Positions 52,343-62,781 of a DNA stretch of 64,000 bases are shown here, one piece after another. Numbering within the stretch: the first letter of the stretch is position 1; each line of letters starts with the position of its first letter. The translations under genes were made by a program, and so were the position numbers. The notes below the pieces were generated by a model, which made no database searches, was not told where the DNA came from, and saw only the letters and a list, made by a program, of their open reading frames with translations. The stretch comes from an uncultured Mollicutes bacterium (GTDB lineage: Bacteria; Bacillota_I; Bacilli_A; RF39; UBA660): contig CANTCS010000001.1 of the NCBI GenBank assembly GCA_947652375.1, forward strand, positions 1-64,000. Direction: 5' to 3'.

Positions 52343-55156
52343 CTAGAGCATTTTATTTAAAAATTGTCCTGTGTATGATTCCTTAACTTTTGCTACTTCT
52401 TCAGGTGTTCCTGTTGCAACAATAGTTCCTCCACCATCTCCACCTTCTGGTCCTAAGTCAATGATATAATCAGCAACTTTTATTACATCAAGATTATGTT
52501 CAATCACTACTACAGTATCTTTATTATCTACTATTTTTTGTAAAATTGCAAGTAAGTTTTTGATATCGTGAATATGTAATCCTGTTGTTGGTTCATCTAA
52601 AACAAATAATGATTTACCTGTAGCTTTACGTTGTAATTCTTTAGCTAATTTTACTCTTTCGGCTTCTCCTCCTGATAAAGTAGGAGCACTTTGTCCTAAT
52701 TTAATATAACCTAATCCTACATCTTCAAGAACTTGTAATTTATGTTTTATTTTTGGAACATTTTCAAAAAACTCTAATGCTTCTTGAACGCGCATTTCTA
52801 ATACTTCAGCAATATTTTTTCCTTTATATTCAATATTTAAAGTTTCTCTATTATAACGAGTACCATGACATACTTCACAAGGAACATATACATCAGGTAA
52901 AAAATGCATCTCTATTTTTTTAACTCCATCTCCACGACAAGCTTCGCATCTTCCTCCTTTAACATTAAAAGAGAATCTGTTTTTTTCAAAACCTGCAATT
53001 TTTGCTTCTTTAGTAGTAGTAAAAAGTGTTCTAATATCATCAAATACACCTGTATATGTAGCTGGATTAGAGCGTGGTGTTCTTCCGATTGGATTTTGAG
53101 AAATTGCTACAATTTTATCAAGATTTTCTATACCTAATAATTTCTTATGTTTACCTGGTCTATCTTTTGTTTTATATAACTCTTGTGAAATTTTCTTAAC
53201 TAAAATTTGATTTATTAAAGAACTTTTTCCACTTCCTGAAACTCCTGTTATACAAGTTAATGTTCCAAGGGGGATATCTACATCGATATTTTTTAAATTA
53301 TTTTCTGTTGCGCCTTTTATCTTTAAATATTTTTTTATCCCTTTTCTTCTTTTTTTAGGAATCTCAATACTTTTTTTACCACTTAAATATTGTCCTGTTA
53401 AACTTTTTTCGTTGTTTATTACTTCTTGTGGAGTACCTTCCGCCATGACTTGTCCTCCAGCATCTCCAGCTCCTGGTCCTATATCTACTAAATAATCACA
53501 AGCTAACATTGTATCAGTATCATGTTCTACAACTAATAGAGTATTTCCTAAATCGCGCATCTCTAACATTGAGTTAATTAATTTTTCATTATCTCTTTGA
53601 TGAAGTCCGATACTAGGTTCGTCCAAGACATATAAAACTCCTGTTAAATGAGATCCTATTTGTGTTGCTAGACGAATACGCTGAGCTTCTCCTCCTGATA
53701 ATGTTCCAGCACTTCTACTTAATGTTAGATATTCTAATCCTACATTTTGTAAAAAAGATAAACGATCATCTATTTCTTTTAAAACTAATTTAGCAATTTC
53801 TTTTTTTTCAGCTGACAATTTTAAATTTCTAAAAAATGGGATTAAGTTTTTGATACTCATCTCTGTAACTTCATGAATATTTTTATTTCCTAATTTTACG
53901 GATAAAACGCTTTCTGTTAATCTTGCACCATGACAAACATCACAAGTATGCTCAACCATATATCTTTCAAGCCATTCTCTTATCCAAGCTGAACTTGTTT
54001 CAATATATCTTCTTTCTAAGTTGTTAATTATTCCTTCGTAATAATCTTTGTTATTATAACTATTTCCACTTTTTGATTTATATTTGAAGTCAATAATTTC
54101 ATCAGATCCAAATAAAATTATTTTTTGATGTTCTTTTTTTAGTTTATTCCAAGCTTTGTCCATGTTTATTTTATAATGTTTACAAAGACATTCTAGTTTT
54201 TTATAATCAAGTCCTTCTGGATCATCTGTCAATGTTTTTATACAACCTAGAGAAATGGATAATTCTTTGTTTGGAATTAATAAATCTTCATCTATTTGTA
54301 AATTCATACCTAAACCTTTACATTCTGGACAAGCTCCATATGGAGCATTAAAACTAAATAATCTTGGTTCTAATTCTGGAAGAGAGAATTCACAATATGG
54401 ACAAGCAAAAGATTCTGACATGACTATTTCTTTTTTATTTTCACCCATTATTTCTATAACAACTTTACCTGATGATAATCTTGTAGCTGCTTCTAAGGCT
54501 TCAAATAATCTACTTCTTGAATCTTCTTTTAAAACTAATCTATCAATAATAACATCTATTTGATCTTTTTTATTTTTTTCTAAATTAATTTCTTCACTTA
54601 AATCATACATTTCACCATTAACACGTACTCTTATGTATCCTTGTTTTCTAAGACTGTCTAAAATATCTTTATGTTCTCCTTTTTCACCATGAACTACTGG
54701 AGACATTATAACCATTTTTGTTCCTAAAGGATACTCTAATATTTTATTAGTCATTTCTTCGACACTTTGACTAGAAATTGGAATATTGTGATTAGGACAA
54801 TATGGAATTCCTGCTCTTGAAAAAGCTAATCTTAAATAATCATAAATTTCAGTTACTGTTCCAACAGTAGAACGTGGATTATTATTTGTTGTTTTTTGAT
54901 CAATACTTATTGCTGGAGATAAACCTTCTATACTATCAACATCTGGTTTTTCTGAACCTCCTAAAAATTGTCTAGCATAAGCAGAAAGACTTTCTACATA
55001 TCTTCTTTGACCCTCTGCATATATTGTATCAAATGCTAATGAAGACTTTCCACTTCCTGATAAGCCTGTCATAACGATCATTTTATTTTTTGGTAGTTCA
55101 ATATCTACATTTTTTAAATTATTTTCTCGTGCACCTTTTACTATTATTTTATCCAT
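52343..55156 (-). CDS. uvrA: excinuclease ABC subunit A (start trimmed to MDKII)
   Basis: VKGARENNLKNVDIELPKNKM, LSGGEAQRIRLA, zinc fingers, LSGGEAERVKLAKEL. Confidence 0.99.
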   Translation of the reverse strand: MDKIIVKGARENNLKNVDIELPKNKMIVMTGLSGSGKSSLAFDTIYAEGQRRYVESLSAYARQFLGGSEKPDVDSIEGLSPAISIDQKTTNNNPRSTVGTVTEIYDYLRLAFSRAGIPYCPNHNIPISSQSVEEMTNKILEYPLGTKMVIMSPVVHGEKGEHKDILDSLRKQGYIRVRVNGEMYDLSEEINLEKNKKDQIDVIIDRLVLKEDSRSRLFEALEAATRLSSGKVVIEIMGENKKEIVMSESFACPYCEFSLPELEPRLFSFNAPYGACPECKGLGMNLQIDEDLLIPNKELSISLGCIKTLTDDPEGLDYKKLECLCKHYKINMDKAWNKLKKEHQKIILFGSDEIIDFKYKSKSGNSYNNKDYYEGIINNLERRYIETSSAWIREWLERYMVEHTCDVCHGARLTESVLSVKLGNKNIHEVTEMSIKNLIPFFRNLKLSAEKKEIAKLVLKEIDDRLSFLQNVGLEYLTLSRSAGTLSGGEAQRIRLATQIGSHLTGVLYVLDEPSIGLHQRDNEKLINSMLEMRDLGNTLLVVEHDTDTMLACDYLVDIGPGAGDAGGQVMAEGTPQEVINNEKSLTGQYLSGKKSIEIPKKRRKGIKKYLKIKGATENNLKNIDVDIPLGTLTCITGVSGSGKSSLINQILVKKISQELYKTKDRPGKHKKLLGIENLDKIVAISQNPIGRTPRSNPATYTGVFDDIRTLFTTTKEAKIAGFEKNRFSFNVKGGRCEACRGDGVKKIEMHFLPDVYVPCEVCHGTRYNRETLNIEYKGKNIAEVLEMRVQEALEFFENVPKIKHKLQVLEDVGLGYIKLGQSAPTLSGGEAERVKLAKELQRKATGKSLFVLDEPTTGLHIHDIKNLLAILQKIVDNKDTVVVIEHNLDVIKVADYIIDLGPEGGDGGGTIVATGTPEEVAKVKESYTGQFLNKML

Positions 55157-55250
55157 ATAAATCACCTGTCCCATATTATAACACTTCTTATATATTTTGT
55201 CTTTAATAGTTTTAAATTTTTTTTAATATTTATGCATAATAAAAGCTCTA

Positions 55251-55625
55251 TTAATATTGATTTATAATAGAGTTTTTTTCTAAAATATTTTTATGAATAA
55301 ATTTATTTTTAATTTTTCCTTGATTTATTAATTTTTTTACTTTTTGATATACTTGTTCTTTATTTTGATGTGGATTTTTTTTCGGCTTTTTAAAAATATT
55401 GTAATAATCAGTTAGAGGAGTCATAGTTTCTTCTTTAACTCTTTTATTGACATTATTTTGGTATGTAGAATATCTTTCATTATTTTCTAAATCGATATAT
55501 CCTCCAATATCTTTTTTTAAGATTCTACATGGTATTTCATGTACTTCTGACATAGTTATATGTCCAACTTGATAATAATCAACTATTTTTGCTACGTCTG
55601 CAACTACTAAATTTTTAATTTTCAT
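55251..55625 (-). CDS. hypothetical protein (start trimmed to MKIKNLV)
   Basis: MKIKNLVVADVAKIVDYYQVGHITMSEVHEIPCRILKKDIGGYIDLENNERYSTYQNN; ends in CTCTATTA/TAATAGAG hairpin. Confidence 0.6.
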   Translation of the reverse strand: MKIKNLVVADVAKIVDYYQVGHITMSEVHEIPCRILKKDIGGYIDLENNERYSTYQNNVNKRVKEETMTPLTDYYNIFKKPKKNPHQNKEQVYQKVKKLINQGKIKNKFIHKNILEKNSIINQY

Positions 55626-55737
55626 AACTCTACTTTCCTTCCATATAGTACATATTATAAAAAATAATATTGTTATTTTCAAATTAAACTTTATTTTTCC
55701 TTAATTATTTGGTTTTCTTTAAATTATTTGATAATTA

Positions 55738-56568
55738 TTATACTATTTTTTTAAAAGTACAGGACTGGCATAAACTTTCAATTGGCTTTCTATCTTGAAA
55801 TGATTTTTTTAAAGTTTGATATTTTTTATTATTTATTATAGTTTCCAAATCATTATGAAAAATATTTCCTAAAGCAATTATTCCATTTGCATCTAAACAA
55901 CACGGTACAATAGTTCCATCTACTAAAATGGCTATATGGGTTTTAAGAGCATAACAATATCCACAGGATTTGTGATTTGTTTCTTTTGGCCATTCAAATT
56001 GATTATCTTTATCCACATATATTGTGGAAGAAATTTTTATATTTTTTTCATTTTTTATTTTTTCCACTGTTTCTGTTGAAAGATGATAATAATTTTTTAT
56101 TTTATCAACTATTTTTGTGGAATTTGCATCTAATTCATTATTTTTTAAAGTCCACAATCGATATATTACTGTTGTTTTACTTGATAGATATTTAATATTT
56201 TCGAAAATAGACTCTAAATAATTATCTATGTTATTTTCTGAATGTAGGGAAAAGTTAATTTTATTTAAAGCAGAACAATTTCCAAGTTCTTTAGCTAATT
56301 TATAAAATAATGTTCCATTTGTGGTTAAATTTACTTTTAAATTATATTTATTAGCTATTTTTATAAATTCAATTATATTTGGATGTAAGAGTGGTTCCCC
56401 TTTTACATGAAGATATATATAATTAGTATAATTCTTTATTTTTTTTAAAATATTTTCAAACTCATTTATAGTCATAAATCTTTTTGGTCGTGTAACTTTA
56501 CTGCAAAAGCTACAATTAAGATTACAATTATTTGTTATTTCTATATAAATTTTTCTAAATTTAGTCAT
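55738..56568 (-). CDS. radical SAM/SPASM protein
   Basis: IYIEITNNCNLNCSFCSK (CxxxCxxC) and C-terminal Cys cluster CGYCYALKTH...CCLDANG...SLCQSCTFKK. Confidence 0.9.
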   Translation of the reverse strand: MTKFRKIYIEITNNCNLNCSFCSKVTRPKRFMTINEFENILKKIKNYTNYIYLHVKGEPLLHPNIIEFIKIANKYNLKVNLTTNGTLFYKLAKELGNCSALNKINFSLHSENNIDNYLESIFENIKYLSSKTTVIYRLWTLKNNELDANSTKIVDKIKNYYHLSTETVEKIKNEKNIKISSTIYVDKDNQFEWPKETNHKSCGYCYALKTHIAILVDGTIVPCCLDANGIIALGNIFHNDLETIINNKKYQTLKKSFQDRKPIESLCQSCTFKKIV

Positions 56569-56738
56569 TTTATTTATTCTTCTCCTTTTAGTTGTTTAAT
56601 TTTATTATGAATTAAAACATTTAATTGTAACTGATTTAATTTTATTAGTATTTGAAAATTTTTCTAAATTTAAAGAAATATTATTTTTTTAGAAATAAAT
56701 AAGTTAAGTAATATTTTATCTAAATTTAATTGTTAGAT

Positions 56739-58691
56739 TTATTTTGCTTTTATTTCAAACAATATATCACGTAACTCCATAGCTCTTTCAAAGTCTAAAC
56801 TTTTAGCAGCTTCACGCATTTCTTGTTCTATTTTTTCTATTGTTAAAGCTAGTTCTTTTTTACTCATTTTCTTTTGCTTTTTAGAATCATCAACTTCAGC
56901 AGTATTTGTAATAACATCTCTGATTTCTTTTTTGATTGTTTTTGGTGTTATTCCATGTTCTTTATTATATTTTTCTTGAATAGAGCGACGACGTGCAGTT
57001 TCAGTGATAGCTGTTTGCATTGAATCTGTTATTTTATCTCCATACATTATGACATGACCATTCGCATTTCTTGCACAACGTCCAATAGTTTGAATTAAAC
57101 TTCTATTACTTCTTAAAAATCCTTCTTTATCGGCATCTAATATTGCGATTAAAGATACCTCGGGAATATCTAGTCCTTCTCTTAAAAGATTAATTCCTAC
57201 TAAAACATCATATTTTTTAGCACGAACATCATGAATTATTTGCATTCTTTCTAATGTTTTAACTTCACTATGTAAATAAGCTACTTTTATATCTAATTCT
57301 TTTAAATAATTTGTTAACTCCTCAGCCATTCGAATAGTTAATGTTGTTATTAAAACACGTTCATCTTTTGCAATACGTTCATTAATTTCTCCTACTAAAT
57401 CATCAATTTGACCTTCTGTTTTTCTTACTTCAATTGTTGGGTCAAGAAGACCAGTTGGTCTAATTATTTGTTCAATATACTCATTATTAGTGTGTTCAAG
57501 TTCTAAGTCTCCAGGTGTTGCTGATACATAAATAGCTTGATTTATTTTTTTCTCAAATTCATCATATTTTAATGGACGGTTATCTAAGGCACTAGGTAGT
57601 CTAAAACCATAGTCAACTAAATTCATTTTTCTTGCTCTATCTCCATTATACATTCCTCTTACTTGGGGAAGAGTAACATGAGATTCATCTACTACTAATA
57701 AATAGTCATCGGGAAAGAAATCCATTAAAGTTGTTGGGGTTTCTCCTGGATCTCTTCCAGCCATAGGTGCTGAATAATTCTCTACTCCAGAACAAAAACC
57801 AGTTTCTTCAAGCATTTCTAAATCATAATTTGTTCTTTGTTCTAATCGTTCTGCTGCTAGTAATTTATTATTTTCTTTTAATTCTTTTAGACGGTCGGCA
57901 AGTTCTTTTCTTATTCTTCCTAATGCAGCATGAAGTTTATCATCACTTACAACGAAATGACTTGCAGGAAAGATACTAATATTTTTTAAATTTGTTGTAA
58001 CTACTCCAGTTAAAGTGTCTATTTCTGAAATTCTATCGATTTCTTCTCCAAAGAATTCTATTCGATAACCTGTAGTTTTTTGATTAGCAGGAATTATTTC
58101 TAAAACATCTCCTCTAACACGAAATGTTCCACGTTTGAAATCTAGATCATTTCTTTCATAAAGCATTTCTATTAGTTTTGTTAAAACTTGATTCCTTTCT
58201 ATTTCCTCTCCTACTGATAAAGTAAGCATTTTATTTTTATATTCTTCTACTTCTCCAATACCGTAAATACAAGATACTGAAGCTACAACAATAACATCTC
58301 TTCTACTCATTAATGCTGATGTTGCAGCATGGCGAAGTTCATCTATTTCTTCATTTATAGAGGAGTCTTTTTCAATATAAGTGTCACTTGAGGGAACATA
58401 AGCTTCTGGTTGATAATAATCATAGTAAGATACAAAATACTCTACACGATTTTCTGGAAAAATTTCTTTAAGTTCAGAATATAATTGTCCAGCTAATGTC
58501 TTATTATGAGCAAGAACTAATGTTGGCTTATTTGTTTTTTCAATTACATTTGCAATTGTAAAAGTTTTTCCTGTTCCTGTTGCCCCTAATAAAACTTGCT
58601 CTTTTTTACCATCTTCTATTCCTTGTACTAATTTTTCTATTGCTTGTGGTTGATCACCACTAGGTTTAAATTTTGATACTATTTTAAACAT
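56739..58691 (-). CDS. uvrB: excinuclease ABC subunit B (start trimmed)
   Basis: [52 protein letters not shown]. Confidence 0.99.
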   Translation of the reverse strand: MFKIVSKFKPSGDQPQAIEKLVQGIEDGKKEQVLLGATGTGKTFTIANVIEKTNKPTLVLAHNKTLAGQLYSELKEIFPENRVEYFVSYYDYYQPEAYVPSSDTYIEKDSSINEEIDELRHAATSALMSRRDVIVVASVSCIYGIGEVEEYKNKMLTLSVGEEIERNQVLTKLIEMLYERNDLDFKRGTFRVRGDVLEIIPANQKTTGYRIEFFGEEIDRISEIDTLTGVVTTNLKNISIFPASHFVVSDDKLHAALGRIRKELADRLKELKENNKLLAAERLEQRTNYDLEMLEETGFCSGVENYSAPMAGRDPGETPTTLMDFFPDDYLLVVDESHVTLPQVRGMYNGDRARKMNLVDYGFRLPSALDNRPLKYDEFEKKINQAIYVSATPGDLELEHTNNEYIEQIIRPTGLLDPTIEVRKTEGQIDDLVGEINERIAKDERVLITTLTIRMAEELTNYLKELDIKVAYLHSEVKTLERMQIIHDVRAKKYDVLVGINLLREGLDIPEVSLIAILDADKEGFLRSNRSLIQTIGRCARNANGHVIMYGDKITDSMQTAITETARRRSIQEKYNKEHGITPKTIKKEIRDVITNTAEVDDSKKQKKMSKKELALTIEKIEQEMREAAKSLDFERAMELRDILFEIKAK

Positions 58692-58939
58692 AATGTCCTC
58701 CATTCATTACTATTTTGTTTATTATTAACTAAATTATTCATTTAGATATTTATCCCAAAATAATAATTTTAGTTGGTTAAAATATGACTTTTTTGGGTTG
58801 TAAAACGTTTCCTTTTGTGAACTAAAAATACTAAACATGACTAAATATAAAATTACTTCATATTTTACCTTAAAATTTAAGAAAAGTCTACATGAAAATG
58901 AATGAATAAATCTCCATTCTAAATAATTAAAATCATATA

Positions 58940-59265
58940 TTATGACTTTCTAATTTTTAAAAAATTAGCTATATCTTTATCAAAAATGATAGATAGTTTA
59001 ACCAAATTACATAGAGTTATATTTTTATTTATATCATTTTCATTTTCTAATCTTTTAAAATGAGTTTTACTTAAATTTAGATAAGCTGCAACATTTTCAA
59101 TACTATAAGGATTCTCATATCTTTCAGCACTCTTATTATATTCTTTATATTTATCATATAATTCTAATCTAAACTTCTTAAATTTTTACAAATTATTTTT
59201 CTTGTTTCATTAAATTTTAATTCTTCTAAAGATTCATAAATTTGATAGATCTGCTTTATTTGCAT
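58940..59265 (-). pseudogene. frameshifted small HTH (XRE/MerR-like) regulator gene
   Basis: Manual reverse-strand reading MQIKQIYQIYESLEELKFNETRKIICK | KFKKFRLELYDKYKEYNKSAERYENPYSIENVAAYLNLSKTHFKRLENENDINKNITLCNLVKLSIIFDKDIANFLKIRKS*; restored by one extra A in the A5 run at 59183-59187. Confidence 0.7.
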
Positions 59266-59834
59266 TAATATCACCTATTGATATTATCGCATTAATTATC
59301 ACTAAATTGAAATTATTTTTAATGCTAATCAAAATAAATTGTTATATTAATTCTATTTTTCAGTAATATTATTTTTTTATAGATATTGCTTACTTTTTAA
59401 AATTTCCTTTTATAAACGTATACCTGATTTATCATCTAAGTTTTTTTCTTTAATATTTTAGATAATTATATTCCAATTTTAATAGTTTTCTTGATTTAAA
59501 TCAATATCTGTTACATTTTTTGCAAATTTTAAATTAATTTCGTTTTATTACCAACTCCTAACTTAGATATTTTTTCATTAAAATTGATTTTGCTAGTTTT
59601 TCAATTATTTTTTTGTTGGTTATCTTCGCCATTTGGACAAATATTTATTCTCGTCTAAATTATCTAAAATAAATTTATTCAATTGATTAAATTTTTCAAG
59701 TATTATATTAAATATAAAATGTTTATTTCTTATTATAAAAAATATCAATATTATAAAAGTATATTTTTTTAAATTATCTTTGTAAAAACTTATAAAATAT
59801 GATAAAATAAATATTTAATTTTGGAGGGGTTATT

Positions 59835-60779
59835 ATTACTACTATAGAATTAAAATTAAATATTATTTTTGATTTACTTTTTTCAAATAAAATAAGAATT
59901 AATGAAAAAATAGATTATAAAAAATTTAGAGAGTTATATGTTGGTTATGAGTTTCTTCCTGAACCTTATTTTGCTAGAATTTTAGGAATTAAATTTGGTT
60001 CTTTAATGAAATTGAAATCAGGTTTTCGTAATATAACAATTTTAAGAGATTTTAATTGTCTTATTTTAAAAAAATACATTCTTGAAGAATTATATAGAAA
60101 AAATCTTGTTAAAGATAATTTAAAAATTACCTATTTACAATTTTTAAATATATTAAAATACTTTCCTTTTTTAACTGAAAATAATTTGGCTGAAATTTTA
60201 GAAATTAAAATTTCTAGATTTTGTAATTTTAAAAATTCTAAAAATTCTGAAGAAACAGTAACCATATTAAAAAAGTTTGATATTTCTTCTGATGAAGAAA
60301 AAATTATTCAGAGGTTAATAAATGATAAAATTATTTATCCTGGTTTAGAAATTAATTATGATAATTTTAAAAAAATTCATAGTTTATATCCAAACATAAA
60401 AGAAATTCGATTGGCTTATATTTTAGAAATTAAAACTGTCCCTTATTATAATTTGAAAAATGGCAAAACTAAACCAACTATTTTAAAAAGTAGAATTCCT
60501 TCGTTTGTTGAAGAACAAAAATATGGTATTATTAACAAGTTAATTAAAGAGCGTGGTGCAAAATTAAAAGAAATAATTAATTATGAACGTTTTTTAGAAT
60601 TATATACAGGCTTTGAATATATTTATAAAGTTGATTTTGCTGTAAATATTTTAGGCATTAGTTATAATTCTTATAAAGATCTTAAGAAAAAAAACGCAAT
60701 TATTTTAAAAGAAAGATACTGTTTGTCTGATAAGGATAGAATTGCAATTTTAATGACATTATTATGCGTTTTAATTTAA
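59835..60779 (+). CDS. tandem HTH-like repeat protein; ORF-track start at 60006 extended upstream to an ATT codon
   Basis: Frame open from 59829 with ggagggg at 59823-59829 and ATT at 59835; repeats IDYKKF...FARILGI, ITYLQF...LAEILEI, INYDNF...LAYILEI, INYERF...FAVNILGI spaced about 72-75 aa. Confidence 0.65.
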   Translation: MTTIELKLNIIFDLLFSNKIRINEKIDYKKFRELYVGYEFLPEPYFARILGIKFGSLMKLKSGFRNITILRDFNCLILKKYILEELYRKNLVKDNLKITYLQFLNILKYFPFLTENNLAEILEIKISRFCNFKNSKNSEETVTILKKFDISSDEEKIIQRLINDKIIYPGLEINYDNFKKIHSLYPNIKEIRLAYILEIKTVPYYNLKNGKTKPTILKSRIPSFVEEQKYGIINKLIKERGAKLKEIINYERFLELYTGFEYIYKVDFAVNILGISYNSYKDLKKKNAIILKERYCLSDKDRIAILMTLLCVLI

Positions 60780-61684
60780 AAGAAGGTTCTTTTATTAATT
60801 ACGAAATTTTTTCTTTAATTTTGAATTATTATAAAGATTCTCTTACTGAAAGTAATATTTGTAGTATTTTAGGTATTGATGAATGCAGATTTCACAATAT
60901 AAAATATAATGATGGTAAAACTAAAATTTTCAATGGAGTTACAAAGGATAAAATAATGTTTATGAAAAAGAATTTTTTAGAAACAAGATTTTATTCAAAA
61001 AAAGAAATTGTTAAAAGCTTAGATGAATATGAAGTTTCTATTGATGACTTTATTATTCATATAGTAAATAATTCTACTTTTACCAAAACAGATGATTATC
61101 TTTCAGCTCTTCAGAAAAATAATGGATTATTTATAGGTAAAAATCCTGTTACTGTTGATGAAGATTTCTTTATTAAGCATTATGATAATCTTTTTAATAT
61201 CTCAAAATATATTATATTTTCTATTATTAATTTATGTTATATTGAAAATGAAGCTGAAACTATACAAGATATTTTAATATATATTTATCAAAAATGTGGA
61301 GACCTTTATTATAATTTTGGTGATTCTCGGACTTTTTTTACTAAAGTTATAGGTCGTGCTAGAAAGTATATTTATGGACGTTTAGTCGATGAATCGCGTT
61401 ATAAAAATGGAGCTAAAGTTCTTCTTTTAAGTCATTTGGATTACAGTATTCCGCTTGAAAATAGAAGTTGCTTTAAAGATCAGAATGTAAATATTGAAGA
61501 AGAAGTTATAAATTCATTGGAACAAAATGAAGATTTAATTTATGAAAAAATGCTTACTTTAATACAAAATAATAGGACTATTGATGAGTGTTTTCAAATA
61601 ATGGAACAATCATATAGAATAAAAGAAAATTCTGCATATCAAAAAGTAAAAGAAAAAATTATCAATTTTAATAAAATTGATTAA
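60764..61684 (+). CDS. continuation of the repeat protein in another frame: fifth HTH-like repeat plus sigma-70-like C-terminal region
   Basis: INYEIF...ICSILGI repeat; C-term NEAETIQDILIYIYQKCGDLYYNFGDSRTFFTKVIGRARKYIYGRLVDE resembles sigma region 2; LIQNNRTIDECFQIMEQSYRIKENSAYQKVKEKI resembles region 4. Confidence 0.6.
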   Translation: MRFNLKEGSFINYEIFSLILNYYKDSLTESNICSILGIDECRFHNIKYNDGKTKIFNGVTKDKIMFMKKNFLETRFYSKKEIVKSLDEYEVSIDDFIIHIVNNSTFTKTDDYLSALQKNNGLFIGKNPVTVDEDFFIKHYDNLFNISKYIIFSIINLCYIENEAETIQDILIYIYQKCGDLYYNFGDSRTFFTKVIGRARKYIYGRLVDESRYKNGAKVLLLSHLDYSIPLENRSCFKDQNVNIEEEVINSLEQNEDLIYEKMLTLIQNNRTIDECFQIMEQSYRIKENSAYQKVKEKIINFNKID

Positions 61685-62200
61685 AATTTTGTTTATTTAA
61701 GTGAAATGGTTTAGAGTAGATTAATGCTCTTAATTTTTTCAGTAAATTCTAGTAAGATTAAATTTAAAAACATAATAGAATTTTGATATTTAGCTATATA
61801 AAAAATAATTTTCTTAGTAAGTTTTTATATATTATAATTTCAGCTACAAACTATTTAACTATTTTATAAAATTAAATTATTTTTATTTTTAACGTGAACT
61901 CATTGGTATATAACTATAATATAAATGATATTTTCCTTAGAATAGTATATTATTCATTAGTATTTACATTATAAATTAGAAAATAATGTTTTGAAGTTGA
62001 CTTGGAAACTTTATTTTAATCTGACCTTTTGTTCAATATTAATTCTAGTAATAGTAAAGTCTGTTTTTATCATTATAAAGAAGTGTTATAAGTTGCTTGA
62101 ATTGAAACTTTTTTAGAGATATTACATTTTCAATGCCTCTTTATAATTATAAATTTACTTATTTTGTTATTGCTGACAATAAAAATGTTAAAAGAAAAAC

Positions 62201-62500
62201 CTACTTTTTATTGACAACTTTATATGTTACAGTTTTATCTTTTTTCTTATTTCTAACTCTTATATCACTTTGGATTCTTTCTACATCCGAAAAACTATAT
62301 TGTTCTCCAGTTACTTCATCTAAAAATATAATTCGTATATTACAAACATCTGCAATATCTTTAATTCTTTCTAAAGAAACAGAACTATAATCTTGTTCGT
62401 AGTGAGAAATAGTAGATTCAGAAGTATTTATTAATTTAGCTAAATCTGATTGCTTTAAATTTCTTTTTATACGAATAAATTTAATAATTTTACCTACCAT
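62201..62500 (-). CDS. XRE-family HTH transcriptional regulator
   Basis: IKFIRIKRNLKQSDLAKLINTSESTISHYEQDYSSVSLERIKDIADVCN. Confidence 0.93.
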   Translation of the reverse strand: MVGKIIKFIRIKRNLKQSDLAKLINTSESTISHYEQDYSSVSLERIKDIADVCNIRIIFLDEVTGEQYSFSDVERIQSDIRVRNKKKDKTVTYKVVNKK

Positions 62501-62781
62501 AAATTCACTTCCTATAATTATATTTTTTCAAATATAGGAATTTTATTCTATTAAATGTCAAAATATGATAGTAATATGTTATAATATTTTTTATTATTTA
62601 ATTTGTAATTAAGAAACTTATATTTAAATTGGAAATAAAATTAGATATAAATTATAGTTTTTGGTATTTTTAATTATAAAAACATTAAATAATTTAATTC
62701 ATTTATCTAAATTTTTTATTATTTAACTATATTTTTTATTAGATAGTATTTATAATACAATTAGAAAAGAGGTGTCAGATT

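Noticed and set aside
62133-62390. 85-aa hydrophobic + strand ORF
   Set aside because: Largely antisense to the convincing XRE regulator at 62201-62500.
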